From Candidatus Falkowiibacteriota bacterium (GTDB lineage Bacteria > Patescibacteriota > Patescibacteriia > Patescibacteriales > SZUA-104), in the NCBI GenBank assembly GCA_027020105.1, contig JALUVW010000025.1, positions 1-17,302 of the forward strand: a stretch of 17,302 nucleotides of DNA, in the 5' to 3' direction. Positions within the stretch are counted from its first letter, which is position 1; each line of letters starts with the position of its first letter. The translations under genes and the position numbers were made by a program. Of the stretch, positions 5,781-13,417 are shown piece after piece. The notes beneath the pieces are model-generated. The model was not told where the DNA came from. It made no database searches and was given only the letters and a program-made list of their open reading frames with translations.

Positions 5781-8509
5781 CGGAACAGAATATACAATTT
5801 ATTATTTGTCCGGTTTGCGACGGCTCGGGCAAAAACAAATATAATTTGGCCTGCTCCAATTGCTCGGGAATGGGAGTGGGGACTTTTTTTGGCGGAACTT
5901 TTTATTATTGGGGCTTGAGAATGGGAATCGCCGTAATAAAATTAAACCGCTTGAAGAAAAAAGCGGACTTGTTGGTGAATTTATTCGCTTTCGTGGTCGG
6001 CTTGATTGGGCTTTTGGCTTTATTTTGGTGGGTGTGGGCCAACAGTTCCGGCGGCAATATTGAGGATTTGTTTTTTTGGAAGCGCAAACATTGGCTTATT
6101 TTGGTCTTTTGGACAAGTTTGTTGTTTGATATGTTTGTTTTTTATCGCTTAAGCGAAGCGGCCGCCGCCAAGCAAAAAATAAAAAAGAATAGCGGCGAAA
6201 AAACGGTAAAAACGGATGAATTGCCGAATAACTGGAAGGAGTTAAAACAATTCAAGTCAAAAATTGACGTATCAAGCGGAATGGGAAACGGCGCCATGGG
6301 CGTTATTGAAGACAGCTACATTATCGCAAGGAGATTGAAGCATAAGCGGGTTGAAATTATGCATTTGTTTTTTTCTTTGTTTAAGGATAAAAGCGTTTTC
6401 GCCCTTTTTTCAAGATTGAACGTTGACCAAGAAAAGTTAATCCGGAAAATAAAAGAGCGAATAAGCAAAATAACCGCGAACGGCAAAACAGAGCTTTCCG
6501 TTGAGGTTAAAAAAGCGTTAATAGAGGCGTATCTAAGGGCCATGGAACTGAAACAGAACGAGGTCAATCCCTTGAATTTGGTTTTGCCGTGCCAGTCGCG
6601 CGACAAAGTGTTGGCCGAAATTTTGTATGACTTGGAAATTGACAGGGATAAAATCATTAATTGTTTGGCGTGGTTCAGGATTAACGACAAAATGCTTGAA
6701 CGATACAGGACGTACAGAAAGATGGCCGGATTTAAGCCAAGCAACAATATGGACAGAGCGTACACTTCGGTCGCCACTCCCGTGTTAAACCATCTCGCCG
6801 ACGACTTGACCATTGCCGCCAAATGGGGGCGATTGAGCTTTTCGGTGGCGCGCGACAAAGAGATTAAGGATATATTTCAACAATTCCAAAGCGGGCATAC
6901 CGGCGTTATTTTGGTCGGCGAAGACGGGGTGGGCAAGAATTCCGTTGTTGAGGCCATCGCCCAGCTAATGGTGGAGGAAGCCGTGCCGAAAATAATACAG
7001 GACAAAAGATTGGTCAAACTGGATGTTTCGCGATTGGTAAGCGGAGCGACCGCCTCGCAGGCGCAAGAACGCCTTTTGACCATCATTGACGAGGTGGTTC
7101 GCGCCGGCAATATTATTTTATATATTGACAACATAGAAAACATTGTCGGGATAAGCTCCGGAGGGGAAGAGAGCTTGGACTTGTCCGAAGTCTTGGTCGG
7201 GGCGATTGAGCGCGGAAGCATATTTTGCTTGGCCACCGCCACCACCAGAAACTACGTAAAATACATTGAGGACACGCCTTTGGGCAACGCCACGGCAAAA
7301 ATTAAAATCAATGAGCCGGAAGGCAATCAGGCGATTCAAATAATTGAAAGCAAAATCGGCCCCTTGGAGGCGAAGTACAAGGTTTATTTTTCGTACGATT
7401 CATTGGAGAACGTTATCAAGTTATCCCAAAGATATATGCATGACAAGTATTTGCCGGCCAAGGCGGTTGAGCTTTTGGAGTTAATAGCGGTCAAGGTGTC
7501 CCAGTCCAAAGGAGAATGGGGAGTGGTGTCAAAGGATGATATCGCCCGGGCGGTGAGCGAGGCGACAGGCATTCCGATCTCCAAGGTTACGGCAAAGGAG
7601 AGCGACATCTTGCTTAATATGGAGGACAAAATACATCAACGAATGATAAATCAGGAGGAAGCGGTCAGTATGGTGGCGTCCAGTTTGCGTCGAGCGCGCG
7701 CGCAGCTTACCGGAAACAAAAGACCGATTGCTTCATTTTTATTTTTAGGGCCGACGGGCGTGGGCAAGACCGAATTGGCCAAGACCGTCGCCGATATATA
7801 TTTTGGCGACGAAAAGAGTATGGTACGGGTGGATATGAGCGAATATCAGCACGCGGACAGCGTTAAAAAAATGATCGGAAGCGCCCAGGGTACGCGCGGG
7901 TACTTGACCGAGGCGGTGCGCAAGGCGCCTTTTTCTTTAATTCTTTTGGATGAATTTGAAAAGGCGCATCCCGATATATTGAATTTGTTCCTGCAGGTTA
8001 TGGATGACGGCCGGCTTACGGACGGGCAGGGAAGGACCATTGACTTCACCAATTCAATCATTATTTCAACATCAAACGCCGGCGCGGTGTATATCCAGAA
8101 CGAAGTGGCGGCCGGAACCGATATTGAAAAAATAAAAGAAGTTTTAATCAATGAGAAGTTAAATAAAATAATGAGGCCGGAGCTGATAAACCGCTTTGAC
8201 GGCGTTATCGTCTTTAAGCCGTTAAGCGAAGGCAATGTGTTGGATATTACAAGGCTGATGCTGGCCAAAATCGGAAAAACTTTGGAGAAAAAAGGAATCA
8301 GAATGCGCGCGGAAGACGGTGGAATTAAAATTTTAGCCGGCGAGGGCTATGATCCGAAATTCGGAGCGCGCCCCCTAAGGCGTCTTCTGCAAGACAAAGT
8401 GGAGAATGTCATCGCCGACAAGATTTTGGCGGGGGAACTGGAAAGGCGCGACACGGTGGTTATTGACGATAACGCGGAAGTTAAGGTGGAGAAGGGAGAG
8501 AAGTTGTAG
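5777..8509 (+). CDS. Membrane-anchored double AAA+ ATPase related to ClpC/ClpA, with zinc ribbon
   Basis: 910 aa. Residues 11-33 hold two CxxCxGxG motifs (CPVCDGSG, CSNCSGMG), as in the DnaJ Cys-rich zinc domain. Two membrane helices follow (about 65-87 and 105-123), then two diverged Clp N-terminal repeats (about 165-320). The first AAA domain is degenerate. Its P-loop is GEDGVGKN (381-388, N instead of T/S), and Walker B is YIDN (449-452, N instead of the catalytic E). The expected RRF arginine finger is missing, and the KYRG-type pore loop is replaced by TASQAQ. The second domain has intact Walker A (GPTGVGKT, 658-665), Walker B (LLDE, 723-726), RPELINR finger and GARPLRR sensor 2. However, its pore loop has GSAQGTRGY (701-709) in place of the GYVG type, and no VGF/IGF ClpP-binding loop is seen. 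The M-domain is absent. It may remodel membrane or envelope substrates without ClpP; this is inference. Confidence 0.9.
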   Translation: MTEQNIQFIICPVCDGSGKNKYNLACSNCSGMGVGTFFGGTFYYWGLRMGIAVIKLNRLKKKADLLVNLFAFVVGLIGLLALFWWVWANSSGGNIEDLFFWKRKHWLILVFWTSLLFDMFVFYRLSEAAAAKQKIKKNSGEKTVKTDELPNNWKELKQFKSKIDVSSGMGNGAMGVIEDSYIIARRLKHKRVEIMHLFFSLFKDKSVFALFSRLNVDQEKLIRKIKERISKITANGKTELSVEVKKALIEAYLRAMELKQNEVNPLNLVLPCQSRDKVLAEILYDLEIDRDKIINCLAWFRINDKMLERYRTYRKMAGFKPSNNMDRAYTSVATPVLNHLADDLTIAAKWGRLSFSVARDKEIKDIFQQFQSGHTGVILVGEDGVGKNSVVEAIAQLMVEEAVPKIIQDKRLVKLDVSRLVSGATASQAQERLLTIIDEVVRAGNIILYIDNIENIVGISSGGEESLDLSEVLVGAIERGSIFCLATATTRNYVKYIEDTPLGNATAKIKINEPEGNQAIQIIESKIGPLEAKYKVYFSYDSLENVIKLSQRYMHDKYLPAKAVELLELIAVKVSQSKGEWGVVSKDDIARAVSEATGIPISKVTAKESDILLNMEDKIHQRMINQEEAVSMVASSLRRARAQLTGNKRPIASFLFLGPTGVGKTELAKTVADIYFGDEKSMVRVDMSEYQHADSVKKMIGSAQGTRGYLTEAVRKAPFSLILLDEFEKAHPDILNLFLQVMDDGRLTDGQGRTIDFTNSIIISTSNAGAVYIQNEVAAGTDIEKIKEVLINEKLNKIMRPELINRFDGVIVFKPLSEGNVLDITRLMLAKIGKTLEKKGIRMRAEDGGIKILAGEGYDPKFGARPLRRLLQDKVENVIADKILAGELERRDTVVIDDNAEVKVEKGEKL

Positions 8510-8631
8510 AGTTTATAAAGTTAAAAGTTTATAAAGTTTATAAAGCTTGTAAAGTGATTGTTGTTATTTTTTTATTTAATCATTTTGTCATTTGGATTTT
8601 ATTTGTCATTTTAATTTTGTCATTTGGATTT
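8510..8631. repeat. Short AT-rich direct repeats between the Clp-like gene and the next surface gene
   Basis: Near 8513-8555 the word GTTTATAAAG recurs with small variations. At 8585-8599 and 8617-8631 the word TTGTCATTTGGATTT is repeated directly. The TGTCATTT...GATTTT words also occur in the 182-bp repeat near 11900-12370. No terminator is evident after the 8509 stop. Confidence 0.5.
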
Positions 8632-8653
8632 AGCATGGGTATTATGCTATAAT
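8624..8653 (+). promoter_or_regulatory. Extended -10 promoter, predicted leaderless start
   Basis: TTGGAT (8624-8629), an 18-base spacer containing TGC, then TATAAT (8648-8653): a perfect TGnTATAAT. Transcription about 7 bases after the -10 would begin at 8660, the A of the ATG itself. This supports the 8660 start and predicts a leaderless mRNA. Confidence 0.6.
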
Positions 8654-8659
8654 AAATAT

Positions 8660-10705
8660 ATGCGAGTTAAAGCAATTCTCAATTTTTTTAAGTCTAAACC
8701 GATGTTAATTCCGTTAACCCTGGTTTTTTGCGTTTCCCTCGCTTCCTATCTCTTGCTTTCCGTTTCTTATGTTTCCTCCGCTTCTTCCGACGCCATCGCC
8801 ATCAGGGTTATTCCCAATCCCGATTATTATTCCCCCATACGATGGTATAACGAACAAGGTTTTTCCGGTTCTCCGCAGATGCTGACGGTTGACGGATATG
8901 AAGCCGTCCGCGACGGGCGCACAGTCTATGTGAACGCCGCCAATATCAGCGGCAATACCCTCTACGCCAACATTTATTTGATTTCATACAATCAGGACGC
9001 GGAAAAAGCCACTGTTGACATATTCGGGCGCATTCTCAAGCACTGGAAATTTAACACCAATATTACGGGAATAGGCGCCTGCAGTCAAACAACGGATAAC
9101 CCTTGCGCCATTGACGCCGATTGCCCGCGAAACGAATATTGCGATTCGCCCAAGGCCAAAATAATAAGGGACGTTAAACGTTTGTCCGGATTGGCGGAAA
9201 TCAACATCGCTTTGGAAAAATACAAAAATTCCCGCGGACGTTATCCCGTGCTGTCGGCCGGCACCTATCTGCCCAACGTTACCATATCCGCCTGGCCCAG
9301 CTGGAAAGACACGTTGGCCAAAGAGCTGCAAACGTCGTTGCCGGTTGATCCGATAAACAAGCTGGGCGATTGCCCCGATTATGACGAAACAACTTGTTGG
9401 AACAACGAAAAGAAAGAGTTCGCCGACAGCGATACGAGCGACCCTGACATAAATCCGCCGGCCGGCAGCAATGTTTTCGTTTATGCTTCGGTTGACCAAG
9501 GCGCCGGATACGACCTGTGCGCCATCATGGAGTCCGGCTACATCCAAGGCGCCGAACAAGGCGCTTGCTCCGACAGCGCCTCCCTGGATTACGAAGGCGA
9601 GGCGGAAAACCAAAAGCCGGAATTCACCGGCTCCATGCTTATCGGCTACGCGGGCGAAGAATTCACCGGCTATATCTCCGCCGTTGACAAAGACGGGGAT
9701 CCTTTAAGTTGGAGCATCAACACTTCCGGAACCGATTGGAGCGGCTGGTCGTCGCCCCCGACGTTAAGAGATTCGTCCGCCCCCGACCAGAAAAAAGTTT
9801 ACGCCGCCAAGGTGGAACGAGAAGGGGATTACGGATTCTCGGTTACCGTCAATGACGGACGGGGCAAAGCAAACAGCGTAACCACCCAAGTGTTCACCAT
9901 CAAAATAACCAACGGAGCCCCCGTAATTCTCGCGGACGACATAACTTACAGGGCCAGCTCCACCAAGCCGATAAATTTTAAATTCATCGTTAAGGGAAGA
10001 GTTTCCAAGTATCCGCTGACCTATTCCGTGTCTCCGGCGATAACATCAACCTTGCCGGGAGTGAGCGAAAGCTTCACCAGAGTCGGCAATACCTATTATT
10101 ACGCGGTAACCGGTTCGCCGGACGCGCGCAATGTTTTTAAATCTCCCGACTCCCGAAACGTTTACGGCTTCGCTTTCGCGGTAACCGACAGTTACGGCGC
10201 CGTGGGCAAAGCGAATTTCGCCGTTACCGTAATCAATAACCCGCCGCGAATCACCGTTTCGGACAGCTGTTTTAACGACATCAGAATAAACAGTCCCCAT
10301 ATTTGTCGAGTTACGGTTTCAGATCCGGAAAACAACAGTTTCGCGTTCAGTCCTTTGTCCGGAGCTCCGGCGGGAGTAAGCATTGATACCGCTACCGGAG
10401 AGATTTCCGGCTCTCCGGAGGAATTGGGAACATTCACCGTTACCGTGGAGGCAACCGACGAATACGGATATTCGGCGCAAAAAAGCTATACATTCTCCGT
10501 CAACAGCTATTGCGGCGACGGCATTATCCAAAAACCGAACACGGAAGGAGTGTACGAATATTGCGACGACGGCAATACCGAGGACAAAGACGGATGTTCG
10601 TCCGATTGCGTTACGGAGGACGGATGGGAATGTTTGGGTGAGCCGTCGTTCTGCACGCGATTCTGCCAATTCACCTTTGAGCTTCCTTGCGTTTTCAAGG
10701 GTTAA
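8660..10705 (+). CDS. Large secreted mosaic protein: pseudopilin-like, Ig-like and Cys-rich DUF4215-type domains
   Basis: 681 aa from ATG 8660. The upstream in-frame ATG at 8624 lies inside the promoter and would delay the signal sequence, so it is rejected. A signal peptide or anchor spans about 15-43 (PLTLVFCVSLASYLLL). A small Cys motif (about 137-168, NPCAIDADCP) is followed by a region (about 170-292) resembling the C-terminal half of type II pseudopilins/type IV pilins: RLSGLAEINIALEKY, SRGRYP, SLPVDPINKLGDC. It lacks the pilin N-terminal helix. Residues 316-615 contain cadherin/He_PIG-type Ig-like beta domains (DGDPLSWS, GTFTVTVEATDEYG). From 617, CGDGII...EYCDDGNTEDKDGCSSDC matches the DUF4215/myxo-disulfide Cys-rich repeat. 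It is probably a surface adhesin or sensor; the role is inferred. Confidence 0.85.
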   Translation: MRVKAILNFFKSKPMLIPLTLVFCVSLASYLLLSVSYVSSASSDAIAIRVIPNPDYYSPIRWYNEQGFSGSPQMLTVDGYEAVRDGRTVYVNAANISGNTLYANIYLISYNQDAEKATVDIFGRILKHWKFNTNITGIGACSQTTDNPCAIDADCPRNEYCDSPKAKIIRDVKRLSGLAEINIALEKYKNSRGRYPVLSAGTYLPNVTISAWPSWKDTLAKELQTSLPVDPINKLGDCPDYDETTCWNNEKKEFADSDTSDPDINPPAGSNVFVYASVDQGAGYDLCAIMESGYIQGAEQGACSDSASLDYEGEAENQKPEFTGSMLIGYAGEEFTGYISAVDKDGDPLSWSINTSGTDWSGWSSPPTLRDSSAPDQKKVYAAKVEREGDYGFSVTVNDGRGKANSVTTQVFTIKITNGAPVILADDITYRASSTKPINFKFIVKGRVSKYPLTYSVSPAITSTLPGVSESFTRVGNTYYYAVTGSPDARNVFKSPDSRNVYGFAFAVTDSYGAVGKANFAVTVINNPPRITVSDSCFNDIRINSPHICRVTVSDPENNSFAFSPLSGAPAGVSIDTATGEISGSPEELGTFTVTVEATDEYGYSAQKSYTFSVNSYCGDGIIQKPNTEGVYEYCDDGNTEDKDGCSSDCVTEDGWECLGEPSFCTRFCQFTFELPCVFKG

Positions 10706-10847
10706 CGCGCCGCCGTATCCCCAACAAAGCCTTCTTTTAATAAAGAGCCCGCCTTGAGTGTGCCCGTCCCGAGTTTATTGAGGCGGCCAAATGAGGCCGG
10801 ATAAATTACAAACATAACTCGCCGTTAGGCCTAATTTACAAAAATAT
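10706..10847 (+). other. Intergenic spacer with imperfect hairpin
   Basis: CCGCCTTGA (from about 10750) can pair with TTGAGGCGG (near 10777-10787) with two G-U pairs, with no U-tract after it. TTACAAAAATATATG directly at the next start resembles TTACAAACATATATG at rplL. No strong promoter is seen. Confidence 0.35.
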
Positions 10848-11417
10848 ATGAACAACAATAAAACACAAAATCAAAACGACAACCGCTCAGAACAGGAAGC
10901 GAATTTGGCGTTAATGGAGGCGCGGGTCAAAAAATTAACCACGCGGCTCCGGGCCGGATTATTTCTTTTGTTCGCGATGCTTATCGCCGGCGCCTTGTTC
11001 TTCGCCAATGTTTATTACGAACGGCTGGCGCTGGCTTTGACCGGAAACTACACAATGACATCCGGCGACCTTTTAACCGCCGGCGACTGGAACACCCTGG
11101 CTAACGATTTCGTGGACAAGTCGGGAGATACGATGAGCGGGAACTTGACGGCGCCTGATGTTTGCACCACCGCCGGCAAATGTCTAAGCGAAAATTTAAG
11201 CTGCGTTACGGTGGAGAATTCGTGCAACGCGACATCTTGCACGGCCACTTGCGACTCCGGCACCTTCGTAACCGGAGGAGGGTGGAACACATATTGGGGC
11301 ACCAATATGGACTCGAGCCGCCCTGACGGAAACAACGGTTGGTTCGTGGGCGATTCTGACTGGGCGGAGGGACAGGGCCCCTTGACCGTGTACGCCGTAT
11401 GCTGTCAAATACAGTAA
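10848..11417 (+). CDS. Single-pass membrane protein with Cys-rich exported domain
   Basis: This 189-aa protein of unknown function has a hydrophilic N-tail with a short predicted coiled coil (residues 14-33), then one membrane helix (about 36-55), consistent with a type II anchor. The exported part has DWNTLANDFVDKSGDTMSG (about 80-98), a pattern shared with tail-fibre-like and CPR surface proteins. A domain with eight cysteines follows, ending GGGWNTYWG and VYAVCCQIQ. The cysteines suggest disulfides outside the cell. It lies downstream of the mosaic surface protein but 142 bases away, so it may be separate or co-transcribed. It converges with the PAP2-family gene. I do not recognise a named family for the C-terminal domain. 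Confidence 0.8.
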   Translation: MNNNKTQNQNDNRSEQEANLALMEARVKKLTTRLRAGLFLLFAMLIAGALFFANVYYERLALALTGNYTMTSGDLLTAGDWNTLANDFVDKSGDTMSGNLTAPDVCTTAGKCLSENLSCVTVENSCNATSCTATCDSGTFVTGGGWNTYWGTNMDSSRPDGNNGWFVGDSDWAEGQGPLTVYAVCCQIQ

Positions 11418-11420
11418 ACA

Positions 11421-11440
11421 AAAAACGTGAGCGTTTTATT
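11421..11440 (+). terminator. Weak hairpin terminator between convergent genes
   Basis: A 6-bp stem (11422-11427 with 11432-11437; AAAACG/CGTTTT) with a 4-base loop lies just after the 11417 stop and ends in T's. The weak stem makes this tentative. Confidence 0.35.
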
Positions 11441-11473
11441 AAAGCGGCTTGTTCTTGTCGGTGCTCGCGAATA

Positions 11474-11905
11474 TTAAAAAACCATATACCCGATAACGCT
11501 GATTAAGATTCCGATGGCGGCGCCGACCGTGACTTGCGCCGGCGTGTGGCCGATTTTTTCCAGCAAATGAGGGTATTTCTCGTCAAGCACCTGGTCGTCG
11601 CGCAAATCTTTGACCAGAATGTTCAGCACTTTGCCGTGCTGCCCCAAGTATTGCCGTATGCCCAGAGCGTCGCGGATGACAATCAGGGCGAAAATAAAGC
11701 TAATGGCGAACAAAGGCGACGCGATTCCCAATTCCAAACCGGTAATCGCCGCCAGCGAAGCCACTATGGCGCTGTGCCCGGAAGGCATACCGGAGTAAGC
11801 CACTATGCTTTTAAAATCAAGTTTTCGTCTATTCGGCTCAAACGCGAATTTCGCCAATTGCGCGACGAGACCGGAGAGGAGAGGGAGGAGTAAGATGTGG
11901 TACAT
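11474..11905 (-). CDS. Divergent PAP2-family (DUF212) membrane phosphatase
   Basis: 143 aa, mostly hydrophobic. It carries the family hallmarks of divergent PAP2 proteins: GMPSGHSA (39-46), RDALGIRQ (about 78-85) and GHTPAQV (about 118-124). The S-G-H and R/H residues correspond to the PAP2 phosphatase motifs. In related proteins these hydrolyse lipid phosphates in the membrane. The exact substrate is unknown, but the divergent neighbour is UppP, so a role with polyprenyl phosphates is a fair inference. The length is usual for the family. The ATG lies inside the first bases of the 182-bp repeat unit. No Shine-Dalgarno sequence is present. Confidence 0.88.
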   Translation of the reverse strand: MYHILLLPLLSGLVAQLAKFAFEPNRRKLDFKSIVAYSGMPSGHSAIVASLAAITGLELGIASPLFAISFIFALIVIRDALGIRQYLGQHGKVLNILVKDLRDDQVLDEKYPHLLEKIGHTPAQVTVGAAIGILISVIGYMVF

Positions 11906-12401
11906 ATAAAAATCAAAATGAAAAAATCAAAATGGAAAATGACAATGCAAAAATAAAAAATAATTTTAAATTTTAAACTGTCATTTTGATCTTTGATTTT
12001 TAAATTTTACATTTATTACAATTATAATGAATTATATTTATTTTATACCGTTGTTTCCGGAATAAACCGCTATGTTTTTAAGTACATATAAAAATCAAAA
12101 TGAAAAAATCAAAATGGAAAATGACAATGCAAAAATAAAAAATAATTTTAAATTTTAAACTGTCATTTTGATCTTTGATTTTTAAATTTTACATTTATTA
12201 CAATTATAATGAATTATATTTATTTTATACCGTTGTTTCCGGAATAAACCGCTATGTTTTTAAGTACATATAAAAATCAAAATGAAAAAATCAAAATGGA
12301 AAATGACAATGCAAAAATAAAAAATAATTTTAAATTTTAAACTGTCATTTTGATCTTTGATTTTTAAATTTTACATTTATTATGATGGATTATATTTATG
12401 C
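11901..12401. repeat. Three tandem copies (two full, one merging into uppP) of a 182-bp divergent control region
   Basis: Unit starts lie at 11901, 12083 and 12265. Copies 1 and 2 appear identical over 182 bases. Copy 3 matches for about 115 bases, then runs into the uppP start with similarity continuing into the coding region (ATGAATTATATTTAT in the copies against ATGGATTATATTTAT in uppP). Each unit begins with TACAT, the reverse complement of the PAP2-gene start (ATGTA). Thus the unit spans the whole divergent region plus fragments of both gene starts. Inside each unit, arms with AAAAATCAAA and TTTGATTTTT, and with AATGACA and TGTCATT, are inverted and could form a long AT-rich hairpin. Confidence 0.85.
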
Positions 12402-13233
12402 CGTTGTCTTCGGAGTTATTCAGGGTATAACCGAATTCTTGCCTGTTTCCAGTTCGGGCCACTTAATTATTTTGCATAAGTTTATTTCTTTGCCGGTTAA
12501 CAATGAAATGGCTTTTGACGTGGCTTTGCATTTTGCCACTCTCTTGGCTGTTGTTTGGTTCTTTAAGGGGGATATTGTTAAATTGTTCATCGCTTTTGCC
12601 GGAGGCGCCAAAAGATTTTTAACCGGCAAAACCCCCAATTATTCGGATTCCGATTATTTATACGAAAAATTAAGCTGGTTGCTCGTTTTGGCCACTATTC
12701 CCGCGGCCTTGGCCGGCGTTTTTTGGGAAGACGCGATAGAGTCGTCTTTACGCTCTCCCGCCGTGGTGGCGGCGATGCTCGTAATCGTGGGCGCGCTTTT
12801 TATCGTTTTTGAAAAAATCAGCCGAAAAACGGACGGATTAAATAAATTGAATTGGAAAAACGCCTTGATTATCGGCTTGGCCCAGGCATTCGCTTTAATT
12901 CCCGGCTCTTCCAGGTCCGGTACCACCATTATAGCAGGTTTGGGAGTGGGCTTAAAGAGGGAGGCGACCGTAAGATTTTCTTTTCTTTTATCCATACCGA
13001 TAATTTTTGGCGCGAGCATAATGAAAATTCCTCAAATTTTTAGCGCCGGCGGAGAAGTTTCCTTTGTCGGGGAGGAAGTATCGGTTTTGGCGATCGCCTT
13101 TATCGCTTCGTTTGTTACCGGATTTTTGGCGATAAAATATTTCTTGCGATTCGCCCGCTCGCGCAGTTTGAATATTTTCGCTTATTACAGATTCGCTTTG
13201 GCCGCTTTAATCATAATTACGATGTTTGTTTAG
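12382..13233 (+). CDS. uppP: Undecaprenyl-diphosphate phosphatase (UppP/BacA)
   Basis: 283 aa from the first ATG; the next codon is also ATG (12385), and comparison with the upstream repeat copies favours 12385. Motif 1 is GITEFLPVSSSGHL (15-28, with the catalytic-region Glu 18, Ser and His 27). Motif 2 is PGSSRSG (174-180, with Arg 178). Both match the BacA family, as do the many membrane helices. The enzyme removes a phosphate from undecaprenyl diphosphate, so the carrier lipid for peptidoglycan and other surface glycans can be reused. It is divergent from a PAP2-family phosphatase. A weak promoter (TTGATC 12350, 16-base spacer, TACATT 12372) lies in the repeat unit, and no Shine-Dalgarno sequence is present. 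The length is normal. Confidence 0.95.
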   Translation: MMDYIYAVVFGVIQGITEFLPVSSSGHLIILHKFISLPVNNEMAFDVALHFATLLAVVWFFKGDIVKLFIAFAGGAKRFLTGKTPNYSDSDYLYEKLSWLLVLATIPAALAGVFWEDAIESSLRSPAVVAAMLVIVGALFIVFEKISRKTDGLNKLNWKNALIIGLAQAFALIPGSSRSGTTIIAGLGVGLKREATVRFSFLLSIPIIFGASIMKIPQIFSAGGEVSFVGEEVSVLAIAFIASFVTGFLAIKYFLRFARSRSLNIFAYYRFALAALIIITMFV

Positions 13234-13297
13234 GGATTGTCCCATTTAGATAAGCAGGATTTTTTCTACTATCCCGCTTCTCGCGGAGAGGCGGGGT

Positions 13298-13358
13298 AGG
13301 GTTCGGGCGGCTTTAGCCGTGCACCGTCACGCTACGCGGCTAAAGCCGCCCGAACCCT
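13298..13358. repeat. Perfect 22-bp inverted repeat (hairpin) after uppP
   Basis: Positions 13298-13319 and 13337-13358 are exact reverse complements around a 17-base loop. No U-tract follows, so this is more a REP-like or stabilising structure than an intrinsic terminator. A smaller GC-rich hairpin (13272-13297) precedes it. Confidence 0.8.
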
Positions 13359-13362
13359 GGCC

Positions 13363-13417
13363 TAAAGGCCGGTAGAAAGTGTTTTGCCATAAAGGCCGGC
13401 AGAAGTGTTTTTATGCC
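13363..13417 (+). repeat. 27-base tandem repeat overlapping the pcm start
   Basis: TAAAGGCCGGtAGAAaGTGT at 13363 recurs at 13390 with few changes. The second copy runs into the pcm ATG (13413). Confidence 0.6.

Noticed and set aside
6316..6858. 180-codon minus-strand frame
   Set aside because: Antisense shadow of the Clp-like ATPase; no family features.
5777..8509. Calling the gene clpC or clpA
   Set aside because: The zinc ribbon, membrane helices, degenerate first ATPase domain and missing ClpP-binding loop make a standard Clp name misleading.
8624..8659. Upstream ATG as the start of the mosaic surface protein
   Set aside because: It overlaps the -35 and -10 of the promoter and adds 12 residues before the signal peptide; ATG 8660 fits better.
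8984..9613. 209-codon minus-strand frame
   Set aside because: Antisense shadow of the mosaic surface protein, which has clear domains in its own frame.
11901..12401. CRISPR array
   Set aside because: The units are 182 bases and identical throughout with no spacers; no cas genes are present.
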